Positions 33,573-42,207 of a stretch of DNA of 64,000 nucleotides are shown piece by piece. The stretch's first letter is position 1. Every line of letters starts with the position of its first letter. The notes under the pieces were generated by a model, which was not told where the DNA came from, made no database searches, and was given only the letters and a program-made list of their open reading frames with translations. Both the position numbers and the translations under genes were made by a program. Source of the stretch: JAFAGX01 sp035624215 (GTDB taxonomy: Bacteria > Acidobacteriota > Terriglobia > Terriglobales > Acidobacteriaceae); NCBI GenBank assembly GCA_035624215.1, contig DASPRY010000076.1:6861-70860 (forward strand). The letters are read 5' to 3'.

Positions 33573-34553
33573 TCACTCGATTTCAATGTTTCCCGAACCC
33601 GTCTTCACTTCAACCGGAACGCCGCCGCCATGGACCTTTCCTCGCAGCTCCTTTCGCCCGATCGTGCCCTGCACCGTAACCGGCTGGCTCACTGAAATCG
33701 ACCCTGAGCTGGTATGTGCATCGAGATCAAAAGCCGCGCTGGACGCCAGCTTCAGACACACGCTGCCCGAACCGGTACGAACGCTCCATGCTCCCGCGGG
33801 ATTGCCATCCGCCGATATCTCGCCACTGCCGGCGGAGGCTTCCAATGAGCCATCGATCCTGCGCAGTTCCATCCCACCCGATCCGGTTTCAGCACGAACC
33901 GCACCTGGCGCGGACTGATCGAACTCGATATGGCCGCTGCCGGTATGCCCTTCAAATCCGCCGGCAATTTCCTCCGCGTGAATCGATCCACTCCCGGCTT
34001 TCGCACGAACGTTGCCCTTCACCTGCTGAATGAAAACGTCACCCGATCCGGTTTCAGCTCGAACTGTATTGCCGACTTGTGAAATCTTCAGCTTTCCCGA
34101 GCCGGAATCGGCCTCCACCACCCCGTTAAGGCCTTCTATGTCCTGATTTCCCGAACCGGTATGCGAGTGCAGGCGAGTGTCCGCCGGAACCACCAGGTCG
34201 TAGCTGATGGAAATGTTGTGAAACATATCTGAATCGCCGCTGTTGCCGATGCGAATATCATTTCCGCTCTGCTGGATGGGAGGATTATCCGTGATCTTCT
34301 TGAGCTGTTCTTCGGAGCCGCTTCCAAACCAGTTGGTGACTTTAACGTGTCCCGTCACCCGCACCTGACCAGAACCGCCCGTGCGGACATTTACATTGCC
34401 GGAGCCGGTGGTGAGATCCAGGCTCACCGGCCCTGTGACCTGAAGGGTCCGCTGGAATGTTCCCTCGGCTGAGCCGAGAGCAGGCAAGGCTTGCAGGCAA
34501 ACCGCAATGAAGCAGGCGGCTAGGGCCAGCGCGCCATTTTTCTTGATTCGCAT
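33573..34553 (-). CDS. Exported DUF4097-like beta-repeat protein
   Basis: A 326-residue protein with a signal peptide ending near GSAEG. The rest is a long series of short repeats in which TGSG or SGSG recurs every 20-25 residues (LTTGSGNVNV; AETGSGDVFI; AKAGSGSIHA; HTGSGHIEF; VRTGSGSVCL), predicting a right-handed beta-helix-like stack, as in DUF4097/DUF2807 proteins. Location is periplasmic or surface; function unknown. It starts 16 bp after the MacA-like gene and is probably its operon partner. Confidence 0.8.
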   Translation of the reverse strand: MRIKKNGALALAACFIAVCLQALPALGSAEGTFQRTLQVTGPVSLDLTTGSGNVNVRTGGSGQVRVTGHVKVTNWFGSGSEEQLKKITDNPPIQQSGNDIRIGNSGDSDMFHNISISYDLVVPADTRLHSHTGSGNQDIEGLNGVVEADSGSGKLKISQVGNTVRAETGSGDVFIQQVKGNVRAKAGSGSIHAEEIAGGFEGHTGSGHIEFDQSAPGAVRAETGSGGMELRRIDGSLEASAGSGEISADGNPAGAWSVRTGSGSVCLKLASSAAFDLDAHTSSGSISVSQPVTVQGTIGRKELRGKVHGGGVPVEVKTGSGNIEIE

Positions 34554-34569
34554 ATCGTTCCTCGCCTCT

Positions 34570-35784
34570 TTATTGCAACACCACCTCGTCGCCTTCCTTC
34601 AAGCCGCTCAGAACTTCAGTCTTCGCTCCGTTGGAGATTCCGATGTTCACCGCAATCTTCTTCATGCCGTCCTTGGCCCTCGGGTCCGGTATATCCACCG
34701 ACGCGTTCTTGTCTTTGTCGTAAATGATCGCCCCTTCCGGGATCTGCAATACGTTTTTGTGCTCCTCGAGGATGATTTCCGCATTCGCGGTCATCTCGGC
34801 CTTGAGCTCCCCGCCGGGATTGTTGATCGAGACGCGAACCTCAAACGTGGTCACATTGTCTTTCTCCACGCCCATCGGTGAAATCTTGGTCACCTTGCCA
34901 TTGAAAGTCTTGTCCTTGAATGACTCGACCTTAATTCGAGCCGGCTGTCCGAGATAAACCTTGCCTATGTCGCTCTCGTCAACCTTTCCTTTGACATAAA
35001 CCTCGCTGGTGTCGCCCAGAGTCATCACCAGAGTGGCGGAAGAACCGAGAACGAGAATGGAGCTGACCGCGTCCCCGATTTCGACATCCCGTGACAGCAC
35101 GATCCCATCGATCGGTGAAACGATGTCCGTGTAGCTGAGCTGCTCTTCCAATTGCTTCAGATTGGCCTGATCGTGCACTACTTCCGCCTGCGACTGGGCA
35201 ATTTTGGCTTTCAGCACCGTCACCTGCGCTTTGGCAACGTTCTGCTTGTTCAGCGCCATCTGGTAGTTCTTATCCGCATCGTCCAGGGAGGATGCCGATA
35301 CAACTCCGTCCTTGGCCATCCCTACCGCGCGGTCGTATTGCCGTTTGAGCAGCGGCACGTCGGGACCCTCGGCGTCGACTTTGGCCCGTTCGTAATCAGC
35401 TTGTGAGCTTGCCAGATTCGCTTCTGCCGCCTGCAGGGCTGCACGCGACTGGTCCACCTGCGCCTGGATTTCATCCTTGTCTAATTGCGCCAGCAGTTGG
35501 CCTTTCTTCACCGTGTCGCCATATTCCACGTACAGCTTTTTCACGATGCCGCTGGCCTTGGACTTTATCTCAACTTTCGTGATCGGAGTCACCTTGCCGG
35601 TGGCAACCACGCTTTTGGCCAAGTCGCCCCGTTCCACTTTCGCCAGCTTGCTGGGATCAATCTTGGTGCCGCCCCGGCTGAAGGCGATCAGCGCTCCTGC
35701 GAAGATGAGTACCACCACGGCGACGACGCTAATAATGATGATCCGTTTGCGCCGCTTCCTCTTACTATTGCCATTACCGTTCAC
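34570..35784 (-). CDS. Periplasmic adaptor, MacA/HlyD type
   Basis: A 404-residue membrane-fusion protein. A basic leader (KRKRRKR) precedes a single membrane anchor (about 14-33). The lipoyl half-motif (VEIKSKASGIVKKLYVEYGDTVKKGQLLAQLD), a helical hairpin at about 105-205 and the second lipoyl half (YTDIVSPIDGIVLSRDVEIGD) follow, then a beta-barrel domain. Such adaptors link an inner-membrane pump to an outer-membrane channel. No MacB-like ATPase or TolC follows; instead the DUF4097-like gene does. The pump may lie upstream of another promoter or elsewhere. Confidence 0.88.
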   Translation of the reverse strand: MNGNGNSKRKRRKRIIIISVVAVVVLIFAGALIAFSRGGTKIDPSKLAKVERGDLAKSVVATGKVTPITKVEIKSKASGIVKKLYVEYGDTVKKGQLLAQLDKDEIQAQVDQSRAALQAAEANLASSQADYERAKVDAEGPDVPLLKRQYDRAVGMAKDGVVSASSLDDADKNYQMALNKQNVAKAQVTVLKAKIAQSQAEVVHDQANLKQLEEQLSYTDIVSPIDGIVLSRDVEIGDAVSSILVLGSSATLVMTLGDTSEVYVKGKVDESDIGKVYLGQPARIKVESFKDKTFNGKVTKISPMGVEKDNVTTFEVRVSINNPGGELKAEMTANAEIILEEHKNVLQIPEGAIIYDKDKNASVDIPDPRAKDGMKKIAVNIGISNGAKTEVLSGLKEGDEVVLQ

Positions 35785-36060
35785 TTCCGCCTCCCTGCTG
35801 CGGCTGTCTTCCGCCCTCGGTTGTTGGTACGCAGCTCGCCCACCATTGGTTCCTGAATTCGGTGTTATGCCTTTGTCTTAGCCTTAGACCGGGCAAATCT
35901 GCAAATGGAAGCAACCCCTCCTTTGGAACTTCTGGACAGACTCAAGGCAACATCCAGAGAAACTCGCGGGAACAAGGTTCCAGATTGAAAACTATCTTAC
36001 CAATCTTCTATCCCCTTACAGAATGTGATACTCCCTTTGGAATGTTAGAATTAGCTATTC

Positions 36061-37428
36061 ATGATTGGCTATGTGCTGCTGCGGGTGTTTCTTATCCTGC
36101 TCCTGGTGGCAGCTAACGCTTTCTTCGCCGCCGCCGAATTCGCCCTGGTCAGCGTCCGTGATACTCGCATCCAGCAACTGATTGAAGCCCACCGCATCGG
36201 CGCTCGTATCGTCCAGAGATTACACCGCAACCTCGACGAGGTCGTGAACGGTGTCCAGTTGGGAATCACCATAGTTAGCCTTACCCTTGGCTGGGTAGGC
36301 GAACCGGTGCTGGCCAGAATGGTCGAACAGTTCCTTGGCCAGGTCCCCCACGCCCACCTTTATGCGCATGGTATTGCCATCACCCTCGCCTTCATTCTGA
36401 TTACTTGCCTGCACGTCATCCTGGGCGAACTCGTGCCCAAATCCTTAGCTTTACAGCGGGGCGAACAGATTGCCCTGGCCGTTGCTGGGCCCATGGATGT
36501 CTTTCTCACCCTTACCCGGCCATTCATCTTTGTCATGAACACCGCTGCCGGTTCCGTTCTGCGTCTGTTTGGCTCACGCAAGCTGCGGCAAGGCCCAGTA
36601 CATTCGCCGGACGAACTCAAGCTCATTGTTACTGCCAGCCGTCAATTCGGCCAAATCCCCCAGTTTCAGGAGGAGATGATTCATCACGCCCTGGAGCTGG
36701 AAAGCATTACCGTTCGCGAGGTCATGGTACCCCGGCCCGACATTTTCTCATTGTCCGGCGACCTCACTCTCGATGAGGCTTTGTCGCGCGTAGTCGAGGC
36801 AAAACACTCTCGCGTCCCGATCTACGACCCACAAAGCGGCCCAGAGCACATTATCGGGGTGCTTTATTCCAAGGACCTGATGCGCTGGACACGCCTGCGC
36901 CTGACCTCTACTCCAGTCCAGCCCATCGCCGGCCGGATTTCGTCGATGAAGATCAGCCAGATTATGCGCGACGTCCTGGTCGTCCCCGAAACCAAGGTCT
37001 TGACTGAGCTTTTGGAGGAGTTCAAAGACCGCAAGCGTCATCTCGCCGTGGTGGTGGACGAATTCGGCTCTACCGCCGGTGTCATCACGGTCGAAGACAT
37101 AGTTGAACAACTGGTAGGCGAGATTCAGGATGAATTCGACACTTCCCCCCCCGAGCAGGCGCCTTTGGAAGGCGATCTCGCCTTGGTCCTGGATGGTTCC
37201 TTGAGCATTCGCGACCTGGAATCGCAATATCAGCTTGAACTGCCCCGCGACGCGGGCTTCGAGACCTTGGCCGGATTTGTGCTCGCCCGTCTGCAACGCA
37301 TCCCTAAGACCGGCGACGCTTTCGAGTACGAGGGCCATCGCTTCACCGTCGAAGACATGGAAGCCCACCGCATTGCCAAGGTAAGGATTGAGAAGCTGCA
37401 GCCCGCAACCGTCGGCAAAGCAGGCTGA
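36061..37428 (+). CDS. CNNM/CBS/CorC_HlyC-domain membrane protein
   Basis: A 455-residue protein. Residues 1-200 are the CNNM (DUF21) membrane domain with about three spans (VLLRVFLILLLVAANAFFAAAEFALV; LAFILITCLHVILGELVPK). About 215-340 are paired CBS domains (VMVPRPDIFSLSGDL; IMRDVLVVPETKVL), which usually bind nucleotides, and the last 85 residues are the CorC_HlyC domain. Relatives (CorC/MpfA/YhdP) are linked to magnesium export or resistance; the older haemolysin name is misleading. Confidence 0.92.
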   Translation: MIGYVLLRVFLILLLVAANAFFAAAEFALVSVRDTRIQQLIEAHRIGARIVQRLHRNLDEVVNGVQLGITIVSLTLGWVGEPVLARMVEQFLGQVPHAHLYAHGIAITLAFILITCLHVILGELVPKSLALQRGEQIALAVAGPMDVFLTLTRPFIFVMNTAAGSVLRLFGSRKLRQGPVHSPDELKLIVTASRQFGQIPQFQEEMIHHALELESITVREVMVPRPDIFSLSGDLTLDEALSRVVEAKHSRVPIYDPQSGPEHIIGVLYSKDLMRWTRLRLTSTPVQPIAGRISSMKISQIMRDVLVVPETKVLTELLEEFKDRKRHLAVVVDEFGSTAGVITVEDIVEQLVGEIQDEFDTSPPEQAPLEGDLALVLDGSLSIRDLESQYQLELPRDAGFETLAGFVLARLQRIPKTGDAFEYEGHRFTVEDMEAHRIAKVRIEKLQPATVGKAG

Positions 37429-37450
37429 AATGGTGGCCAATTATTTTCTT

Positions 37451-37512
37451 GTCATCCTGAGCATGGCGACGCAATAAACGCGCGTCTGGACCGCCTCCTT
37501 GCGGAGGATGAC
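37451..37512. repeat. 62-bp palindromic unit, GTCATCCT...AGGATGAC
   Basis: GTCATCCT (37451-37458) and AGGATGAC (37505-37512) are perfect inverted ends; CCTCC-TTG-CGGAGG forms an inner hairpin on the right. The ends resemble those of the 22323 and 43185 units, but the middle does not. It lies just before the first Dpp-type permease gene. Confidence 0.55.
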
Positions 37513-37531
37513 GACCACAGATCGGAGAATC

Positions 37532-38449
37532 GTGTTTCGCTATCTCGCTCTTCGCCTGCTTTACATGCTTCCGGTAGTCTGGCTCATCGTCTCCGTCGTT
37601 TTCCTTCTCATTCACCTGGTTCCCGGCGATCCCATTCTGCAGATGCTTGGGGAAGGCGCTCCCGCCGGCGATGTGCAAGCCGCCCGCCATGCTTACGGCC
37701 TCGATGTTCCGCTCTCTCAGCAATATCTTCATTATTGGAAAGGTGTGCTGCACGGCGATCTCGGCCCCTCCCTGCGCTTCAACCAGAATGTCGCGCGCCT
37801 CATTGCCCAGCGTTATCCTTACACCCTGCAATTGACGCTTGCGTCACTATTTGTTGCCATCGCGCTCTCCATTCCTGCGGGCGTACGCTCGGCGCAAAGA
37901 CGCAACCGCTGGGATGACCGCCTGCTCAGCGTAGTTAGCTTATTCGGCCTGTCGTTTCCGAACTTTGCCCTCGGCCCCATCCTGATCTTGTTTTTTGCTA
38001 TCAAGCTAGGATGGCTGCCGGTCTCTGGCTCCGGGACCCTGGCCCACGTGGTTCTTCCCGCCGTCACCATGGGTAGTGCATTGGCTGCAATACTCACCCG
38101 CATGGTGCGCACGTCCATGCTCGAAGAACTTGGCCAGGATTACATTCGCACCGCCCGCGCCAAAGGATTGCCCGAGCACACTGTCGTTTATCGCCACGCC
38201 CTGCGCAACGCCATGATCCCGGTCATCACCGTGCTCGGATTACAGTTCGGGGCGCTGCTCGCCGGTGCCATCGTGACCGAAACCATTTTTTCCTGGCCCG
38301 GCATCGGCCGCTTGACCATCCAGGCCATCGGCAATCGCGATTACTATCTTGTCCAGGGATGCATTCTCGCCATCGGCTTAACTTATGTGGCTGTTAATTT
38401 TCTGACGGATTTGCTGTACTCGGTGGTGAATCCAAGGATACGTCAATAA
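37532..38449 (+). CDS. Dipeptide/oligopeptide-type ABC permease (DppB-like)
   Basis: A 305-residue permease. GTG 37532 (FRYLALRLLYMLPVVW...) gives the family N-terminus; ATG 37508 is an alternative that would lie inside the upstream repeat. Six membrane spans are expected; HLVPGDP at about 28-34 and the EAA loop (YIRTARAKGLPEHTVVYRHALRN) at about 205-227 are conserved and contact the ATPase. It pairs with the next gene, 74 bp on. No solute-binding protein or ATPase gene is present here. Confidence 0.9.
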   Translation: MFRYLALRLLYMLPVVWLIVSVVFLLIHLVPGDPILQMLGEGAPAGDVQAARHAYGLDVPLSQQYLHYWKGVLHGDLGPSLRFNQNVARLIAQRYPYTLQLTLASLFVAIALSIPAGVRSAQRRNRWDDRLLSVVSLFGLSFPNFALGPILILFFAIKLGWLPVSGSGTLAHVVLPAVTMGSALAAILTRMVRTSMLEELGQDYIRTARAKGLPEHTVVYRHALRNAMIPVITVLGLQFGALLAGAIVTETIFSWPGIGRLTIQAIGNRDYYLVQGCILAIGLTYVAVNFLTDLLYSVVNPRIRQ

Positions 38450-38471
38450 GAAAAATGACACTTTGCTATAT

Positions 38472-38497
38472 GTCGTCCCGAGCGCAGTCGAGGGACC
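38472..38497 (+). repeat. Half copy of the GTCRTCCCGAG dispersed repeat
   Basis: GTCGTCCCGAGCGCAGTCGA plus GGGACC in the gap between the two permease genes. It is 23/26 identical to 11330-11355. No inverted right end follows before 38524. Confidence 0.7.
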
Positions 38498-38523
38498 TGC
38501 TGTTCGGCTTACTCTGAAGATCC

Positions 38524-39381
38524 ATGGCCACAACCACCGTCTCGCTCCCACGCGTTGCCCGCCACAATCCCCTGGCCGCCATCGGCGTCGTGCTGGTCAT
38601 CATTTTTGTGATCTTCGCCATCTTCGCACCCTGGATTGCGCCTTACGACCCCGCATCGATCGACTTGCCCGCACGTCTCTCGCCGCCATCTTCTGCCCAC
38701 TGGTGCGGCACCGATGAACTCGGACGTGACATTCTCTCCCGCCTCATCTACGGTTCCCGCATTTCTATGCTCGTGGGAAGCTGCGTAGTTGCCTGCTCTC
38801 TAGCCCTGGGTCTCATTGTCGGCTCCATCGCCGGATACTACGGCGGTCGCGTCGATCGCTTCGTCAACGTGGTCGTGATGAACGCGTTTCTCTCGTTTCC
38901 CGGCATCCTGCTGGCCATCGCCTTTGTGGCTTTTCGCGGGCCGGGAATCTTCAATCTGGTGCTCGCGCTTTCACTCGGCGGATGGGTCGGCTACGCGAGG
39001 CTGGTACGGGCCCAGGTTTTGGCGGTGCGCGAACGCGAATTTGTTGAAGCCGCCCGCGCTCTCGGAGCCAGCGACCTGCGCATCATCACGCGCCACATTT
39101 TACCGAACATCATCCAGCCGGTGATCGTACAGGCTGCCATCGGCATGGCCGGTGCCATCCTCGCTGAAGCCACCATGAGTTTTCTCGGTCTGGGCGTCGC
39201 CCCTCCCACCGCCAGCTGGGGCACCATGCTCAACGACGGCCGCGCCCATCTCTTCGACGCTCCCCATCTCGTCTTATTTCCCGCCGCCGCCGTGATGCTC
39301 GCCGTGCTCGCCTTCAATTTCATCGGCGATGCTCTGCGCGATTTTCTCGATCCCCGTTCCCGCATCGAAGTAGGGCTGTAA
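38524..39381 (+). CDS. Dipeptide/oligopeptide-type ABC permease (DppC-like)
   Basis: A 285-residue permease. The N-terminal OppC_N segment (NPLAAIGVVLVIIFVIFAIF) is followed by HWCGTDELGRDILSRLIYGSR, the DppC signature, and the EAA loop (FVEAARALGASDLRIITRHILPN). FLGLGVAPPTASWGTML closes the domain. With DppB it should form the membrane channel for peptides, nickel or another small solute; ATPases and the binding protein must be encoded elsewhere. Confidence 0.92.
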   Translation: MATTTVSLPRVARHNPLAAIGVVLVIIFVIFAIFAPWIAPYDPASIDLPARLSPPSSAHWCGTDELGRDILSRLIYGSRISMLVGSCVVACSLALGLIVGSIAGYYGGRVDRFVNVVVMNAFLSFPGILLAIAFVAFRGPGIFNLVLALSLGGWVGYARLVRAQVLAVREREFVEAARALGASDLRIITRHILPNIIQPVIVQAAIGMAGAILAEATMSFLGLGVAPPTASWGTMLNDGRAHLFDAPHLVLFPAAAVMLAVLAFNFIGDALRDFLDPRSRIEVGL

Positions 39382-39485
39382 TCCAAGAGTCTTCAACCGG
39401 TGCGCGCAGCCGCTACTGTTCTCTCGATTGGTTCCATCGATAAATTCGCTCCGCTGCTACGTCAGCTGATTGGCATAATGGGAAA

Positions 39486-41180
39486 ATGGATATTGTTTTC
39501 GCTGACGAACGTTGGCTTCCGAAGTCTGTCCTCTGTTTGCGGGACTACAACCTCAACAAACTCTTTCACGACCTCGTTGCCGGCATCACCGTCGGCCTGG
39601 TTGCCCTGCCCCTGGCGATGGCGTTCTCCATTGCCTCCGGCCTTACTCCGCAGGCCGGCATTTATTGTGCAATCGTCACCGGCTTTTTGATTTCACTGCT
39701 GGGAGGCTCCAAGACACAGATTGGCGGACCTACCGGAGCTTTCGTCGTCGTAGTAGCGGGCATTGTTGCCACGCACGGCGTTGACGGTCTGTTTATGTGC
39801 ACGGTGATGGCTGGCGTACTGCTCGTGATCATGGGCCTCACCGGCATGGGCACTGCGGTCAAGTTCATCCCGCGACCAATCGTGATTGGCTTCACCAACG
39901 GCGTTGCAATCCTGATCGCCAGCACACAAATTAAAGATGCTTTGGGCCTGCAGGTCGACAAGCTTCCCGGCGTCTTCTGGCTGCGCATGGAAACCCTGGC
40001 CCGCCACTTCGCAACGCTGAATTACTCCGCCACCGCTCTCGCTTTAGGCACCATCACTATCTTGATTTCCTGCCGCCTGGTTTCCAACCGCATTCCCGGG
40101 CCAATCGTTGCTTTGCTGGTCGGAACCGGAGCTGTGGTGATCTTCAAGCTGCCGGTCGAGACCATTGGCAGCCGCTTCGGCGGAATTCCAGGTGGATTGC
40201 CGCATTTCGCGGTGCCGAAGTTCCGGCCGGACCTGATTCATGGCCTGCTCGGACCGGCCGTCACCGTAGCCATGCTGGGTGCGATTGAATCTCTGATGTC
40301 GGCGGTGGTTTCTGACCGCATGAGCAACGATCGACACAACCCGAACGTGGAGTTATTCGCTCAAGGCTTTGCCAACATTTTTTCTCCGCTCTTTGGAGGC
40401 CTGCCTGCTACCGGCGCAATCGCACGCACCGCCACCAGCATCCGCTCCGGAGCGCAATCGCCAGTGGCGGGAATGATCCATTCACTTACGCTGCTTTGCA
40501 TCCTCCTGTTTGCTTCACCGCTGGTGCGATTCGTCCCGATGGCGGTACTGGCGGGCATCTTGCTCGTGGTGTCGTACAACATGGGGGAATGGCGGGAGAT
40601 ACCGCAGCTGCTCAAGCTCACAAAAACCGACATCAGCGTATGGCTGTTAACTTTTGCTCTGACTGTATTCGCAGATCTTACGGTCGCGGTGGAAGCGGGA
40701 ATGATTCTTGCCGCGTTGCTCTTCATCAGCCGTGTCGCCGCGACGACTACCGTCTCTCAGGTAACCGATGACTACATCGAAGATGGGCGGGTTCACATTC
40801 TTCAGGATAAGGATATTCCCTATTACGCAACCATTTTCCGCATCCATGGCCCGTTTTTGTTTGGCGCCACCGACAAGATTTCGGTCGTGACCGAGAAAAT
40901 CCACCAGCTACCACCTGTGGTCATTCTGCGCCTGCGCAACATGACCGCACTGGATGCCACCGGCTTGTTTGCGATGGAAGAAGTAGCCAAACAGCTGCAC
41001 GCAACCGGTCGAACCCTGATTGTATGTGGCGCGCGAGAGCAGCCGGGGAAAGTGATTCATCAGGCCGAGTTCGAAGAAATTATCGGCCGCAACAACATTT
41101 GCTCGAATGTGCAGGAGGCGCTGGTGCGCGCAGAAGAGGTGTTTGAGAAGGTGCAGCCTAAAGGTGTAGGCGCCAGCTAG
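39486..41180 (+). CDS. SulP-family anion transporter with STAS domain
   Basis: A 564-residue protein. The SulP signature at about 32-55 (VAGITVGLVALPLAMAFSIA) and PTGAFVVVVAGI lead the multi-span transport domain (about 10 or more helices); GGLPATGAIARTATSIRSGAQSP is a conserved loop. The C-terminal STAS domain (about 440-550) has the VILRLRNMTALDATGLFAMEEV core. SulP proteins move sulfate, bicarbonate or other anions; the real substrate is not readable from sequence. Confidence 0.9.
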   Translation: MDIVFADERWLPKSVLCLRDYNLNKLFHDLVAGITVGLVALPLAMAFSIASGLTPQAGIYCAIVTGFLISLLGGSKTQIGGPTGAFVVVVAGIVATHGVDGLFMCTVMAGVLLVIMGLTGMGTAVKFIPRPIVIGFTNGVAILIASTQIKDALGLQVDKLPGVFWLRMETLARHFATLNYSATALALGTITILISCRLVSNRIPGPIVALLVGTGAVVIFKLPVETIGSRFGGIPGGLPHFAVPKFRPDLIHGLLGPAVTVAMLGAIESLMSAVVSDRMSNDRHNPNVELFAQGFANIFSPLFGGLPATGAIARTATSIRSGAQSPVAGMIHSLTLLCILLFASPLVRFVPMAVLAGILLVVSYNMGEWREIPQLLKLTKTDISVWLLTFALTVFADLTVAVEAGMILAALLFISRVAATTTVSQVTDDYIEDGRVHILQDKDIPYYATIFRIHGPFLFGATDKISVVTEKIHQLPPVVILRLRNMTALDATGLFAMEEVAKQLHATGRTLIVCGAREQPGKVIHQAEFEEIIGRNNICSNVQEALVRAEEVFEKVQPKGVGAS

Positions 41181-41297
41181 GGAAACCGATCGCTGCCTTC
41201 CGCTCTGTACCGGTGTCCGTGTCGCACCGGCCCCCTTGGTACGCCTCTTGGTGCATGCCATTGCCCCTGGGCCTGTGGGTGTGTTACAAGCCAGATA

Positions 41298-42146
41298 ATG
41301 CGCAAATGGATGCGTGAGCGGCTCCAGCGCCGCAAGAAAGAGCCGGAAAAGCCTGCACCGGAGAGCGCACCGGCGCCCTTGCAGCCGGCCTTCTACGATA
41401 TCGCGCCAAAGACCGAGCCGGAGCCGGCCGCTGAACCCGAAACACCTCGGCCAATCCCTGAGACAACCTCAGCGGAAATCCAGTCCCCGGCTCCAGGTGC
41501 ACAACCCGGCGGCGATCAGCGCAAACGGCGGCGCCGCCGTGGCCGCGGAGGCCGTGGCCGCATCTCTCAGTCGCCTCCACGAACCACTCCCGGCTCGCCA
41601 GCTCCGCCGACCAGCGCGCCCGAGCCTGCGATCTCAGCCGAACCCGCCGTCGCCGCCCCTGCGCCGCCTCCGCCTGCTCCGCGCCCTTCGCGCGGAACGG
41701 TCGTTTTAGCCATTGGTCTGCCCGGATCCGGCAAAAGCTCCTGGTTTAAGCGTCACAACATTACGCCGCTCTCCAGCGATCTGCTGCGGTCGCTGTTGTT
41801 CGACGATCCCACCGAGCAACGCTTTCAGGATCTGATTTTTTCCAATCTGCGCTCCATGCTCAAGGCGCGGCTCATTGCCCGCCGCCCCATGAACTACGTG
41901 GACGCGACCAATCTCACCTCACACGATCGTCATGGTTGGATCAAGCTGGCCAAAGACTACGGTTACGATGTGCAGGCAGTATTTTTCGATGTGCCGCTCG
42001 AGGTTTGCCTGCTCCGCAACCAGCGGCGCGAGCGCGTTGTCGGCGAGGACGTAATGCGCCGAATGGCCGCCAAACTCAAGCCTCCTACGTTTGCCGAAGG
42101 CTTCTCCAAAATCACCGTAGTAAAGGTCAAGCACAAGGAAGCGTGA
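41298..42146 (+). CDS. Polynucleotide-kinase-like P-loop protein with disordered basic N-terminus
   Basis: A 282-residue protein. The first 130 residues are proline-rich and disordered (PAPESAPAPLQPAF; APAPPPPAPRPSRG) and include an arginine-glycine patch (KRRRRRGRGGRGRI) likely to touch RNA. The C-terminal domain has Walker A LPGSGKSSW (about 139-147), a lid-type RNQRRERV and YVDATNLTSHDR, as in bacterial Pnkp and related end-healing kinases. A role in phosphorylating nucleic-acid ends is plausible; a small-molecule kinase is possible too. No ligase or phosphatase is adjacent. Confidence 0.75.
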   Translation: MRKWMRERLQRRKKEPEKPAPESAPAPLQPAFYDIAPKTEPEPAAEPETPRPIPETTSAEIQSPAPGAQPGGDQRKRRRRRGRGGRGRISQSPPRTTPGSPAPPTSAPEPAISAEPAVAAPAPPPPAPRPSRGTVVLAIGLPGSGKSSWFKRHNITPLSSDLLRSLLFDDPTEQRFQDLIFSNLRSMLKARLIARRPMNYVDATNLTSHDRHGWIKLAKDYGYDVQAVFFDVPLEVCLLRNQRRERVVGEDVMRRMAAKLKPPTFAEGFSKITVVKVKHKEA

Positions 42147-42166
42147 AACCTGAAGTGCTGATCGGC

Positions 42167-42191
42167 GATTGCCAATTGGAAATTGGCAATC
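42167..42191. terminator. Hairpin between convergent genes
   Basis: GATTGCCAATT and AATTGGCAATC pair over 11 bp around GGA. It lies in the 61-bp gap between the kinase-like gene and the convergent isochorismatase-like gene and may end both transcripts. The T/A tracts are weak, and related text-like hairpins occur elsewhere in the window. Confidence 0.5.
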
Positions 42192-42207
42192 GAAAATCCT
42201 TAAAATC

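Noticed and set aside
34136..34327. Small extra gene within the DUF4097-like region
   Set aside because: Shadow frame of the repeat-rich coding sequence on the same strand, with no ribosome site.
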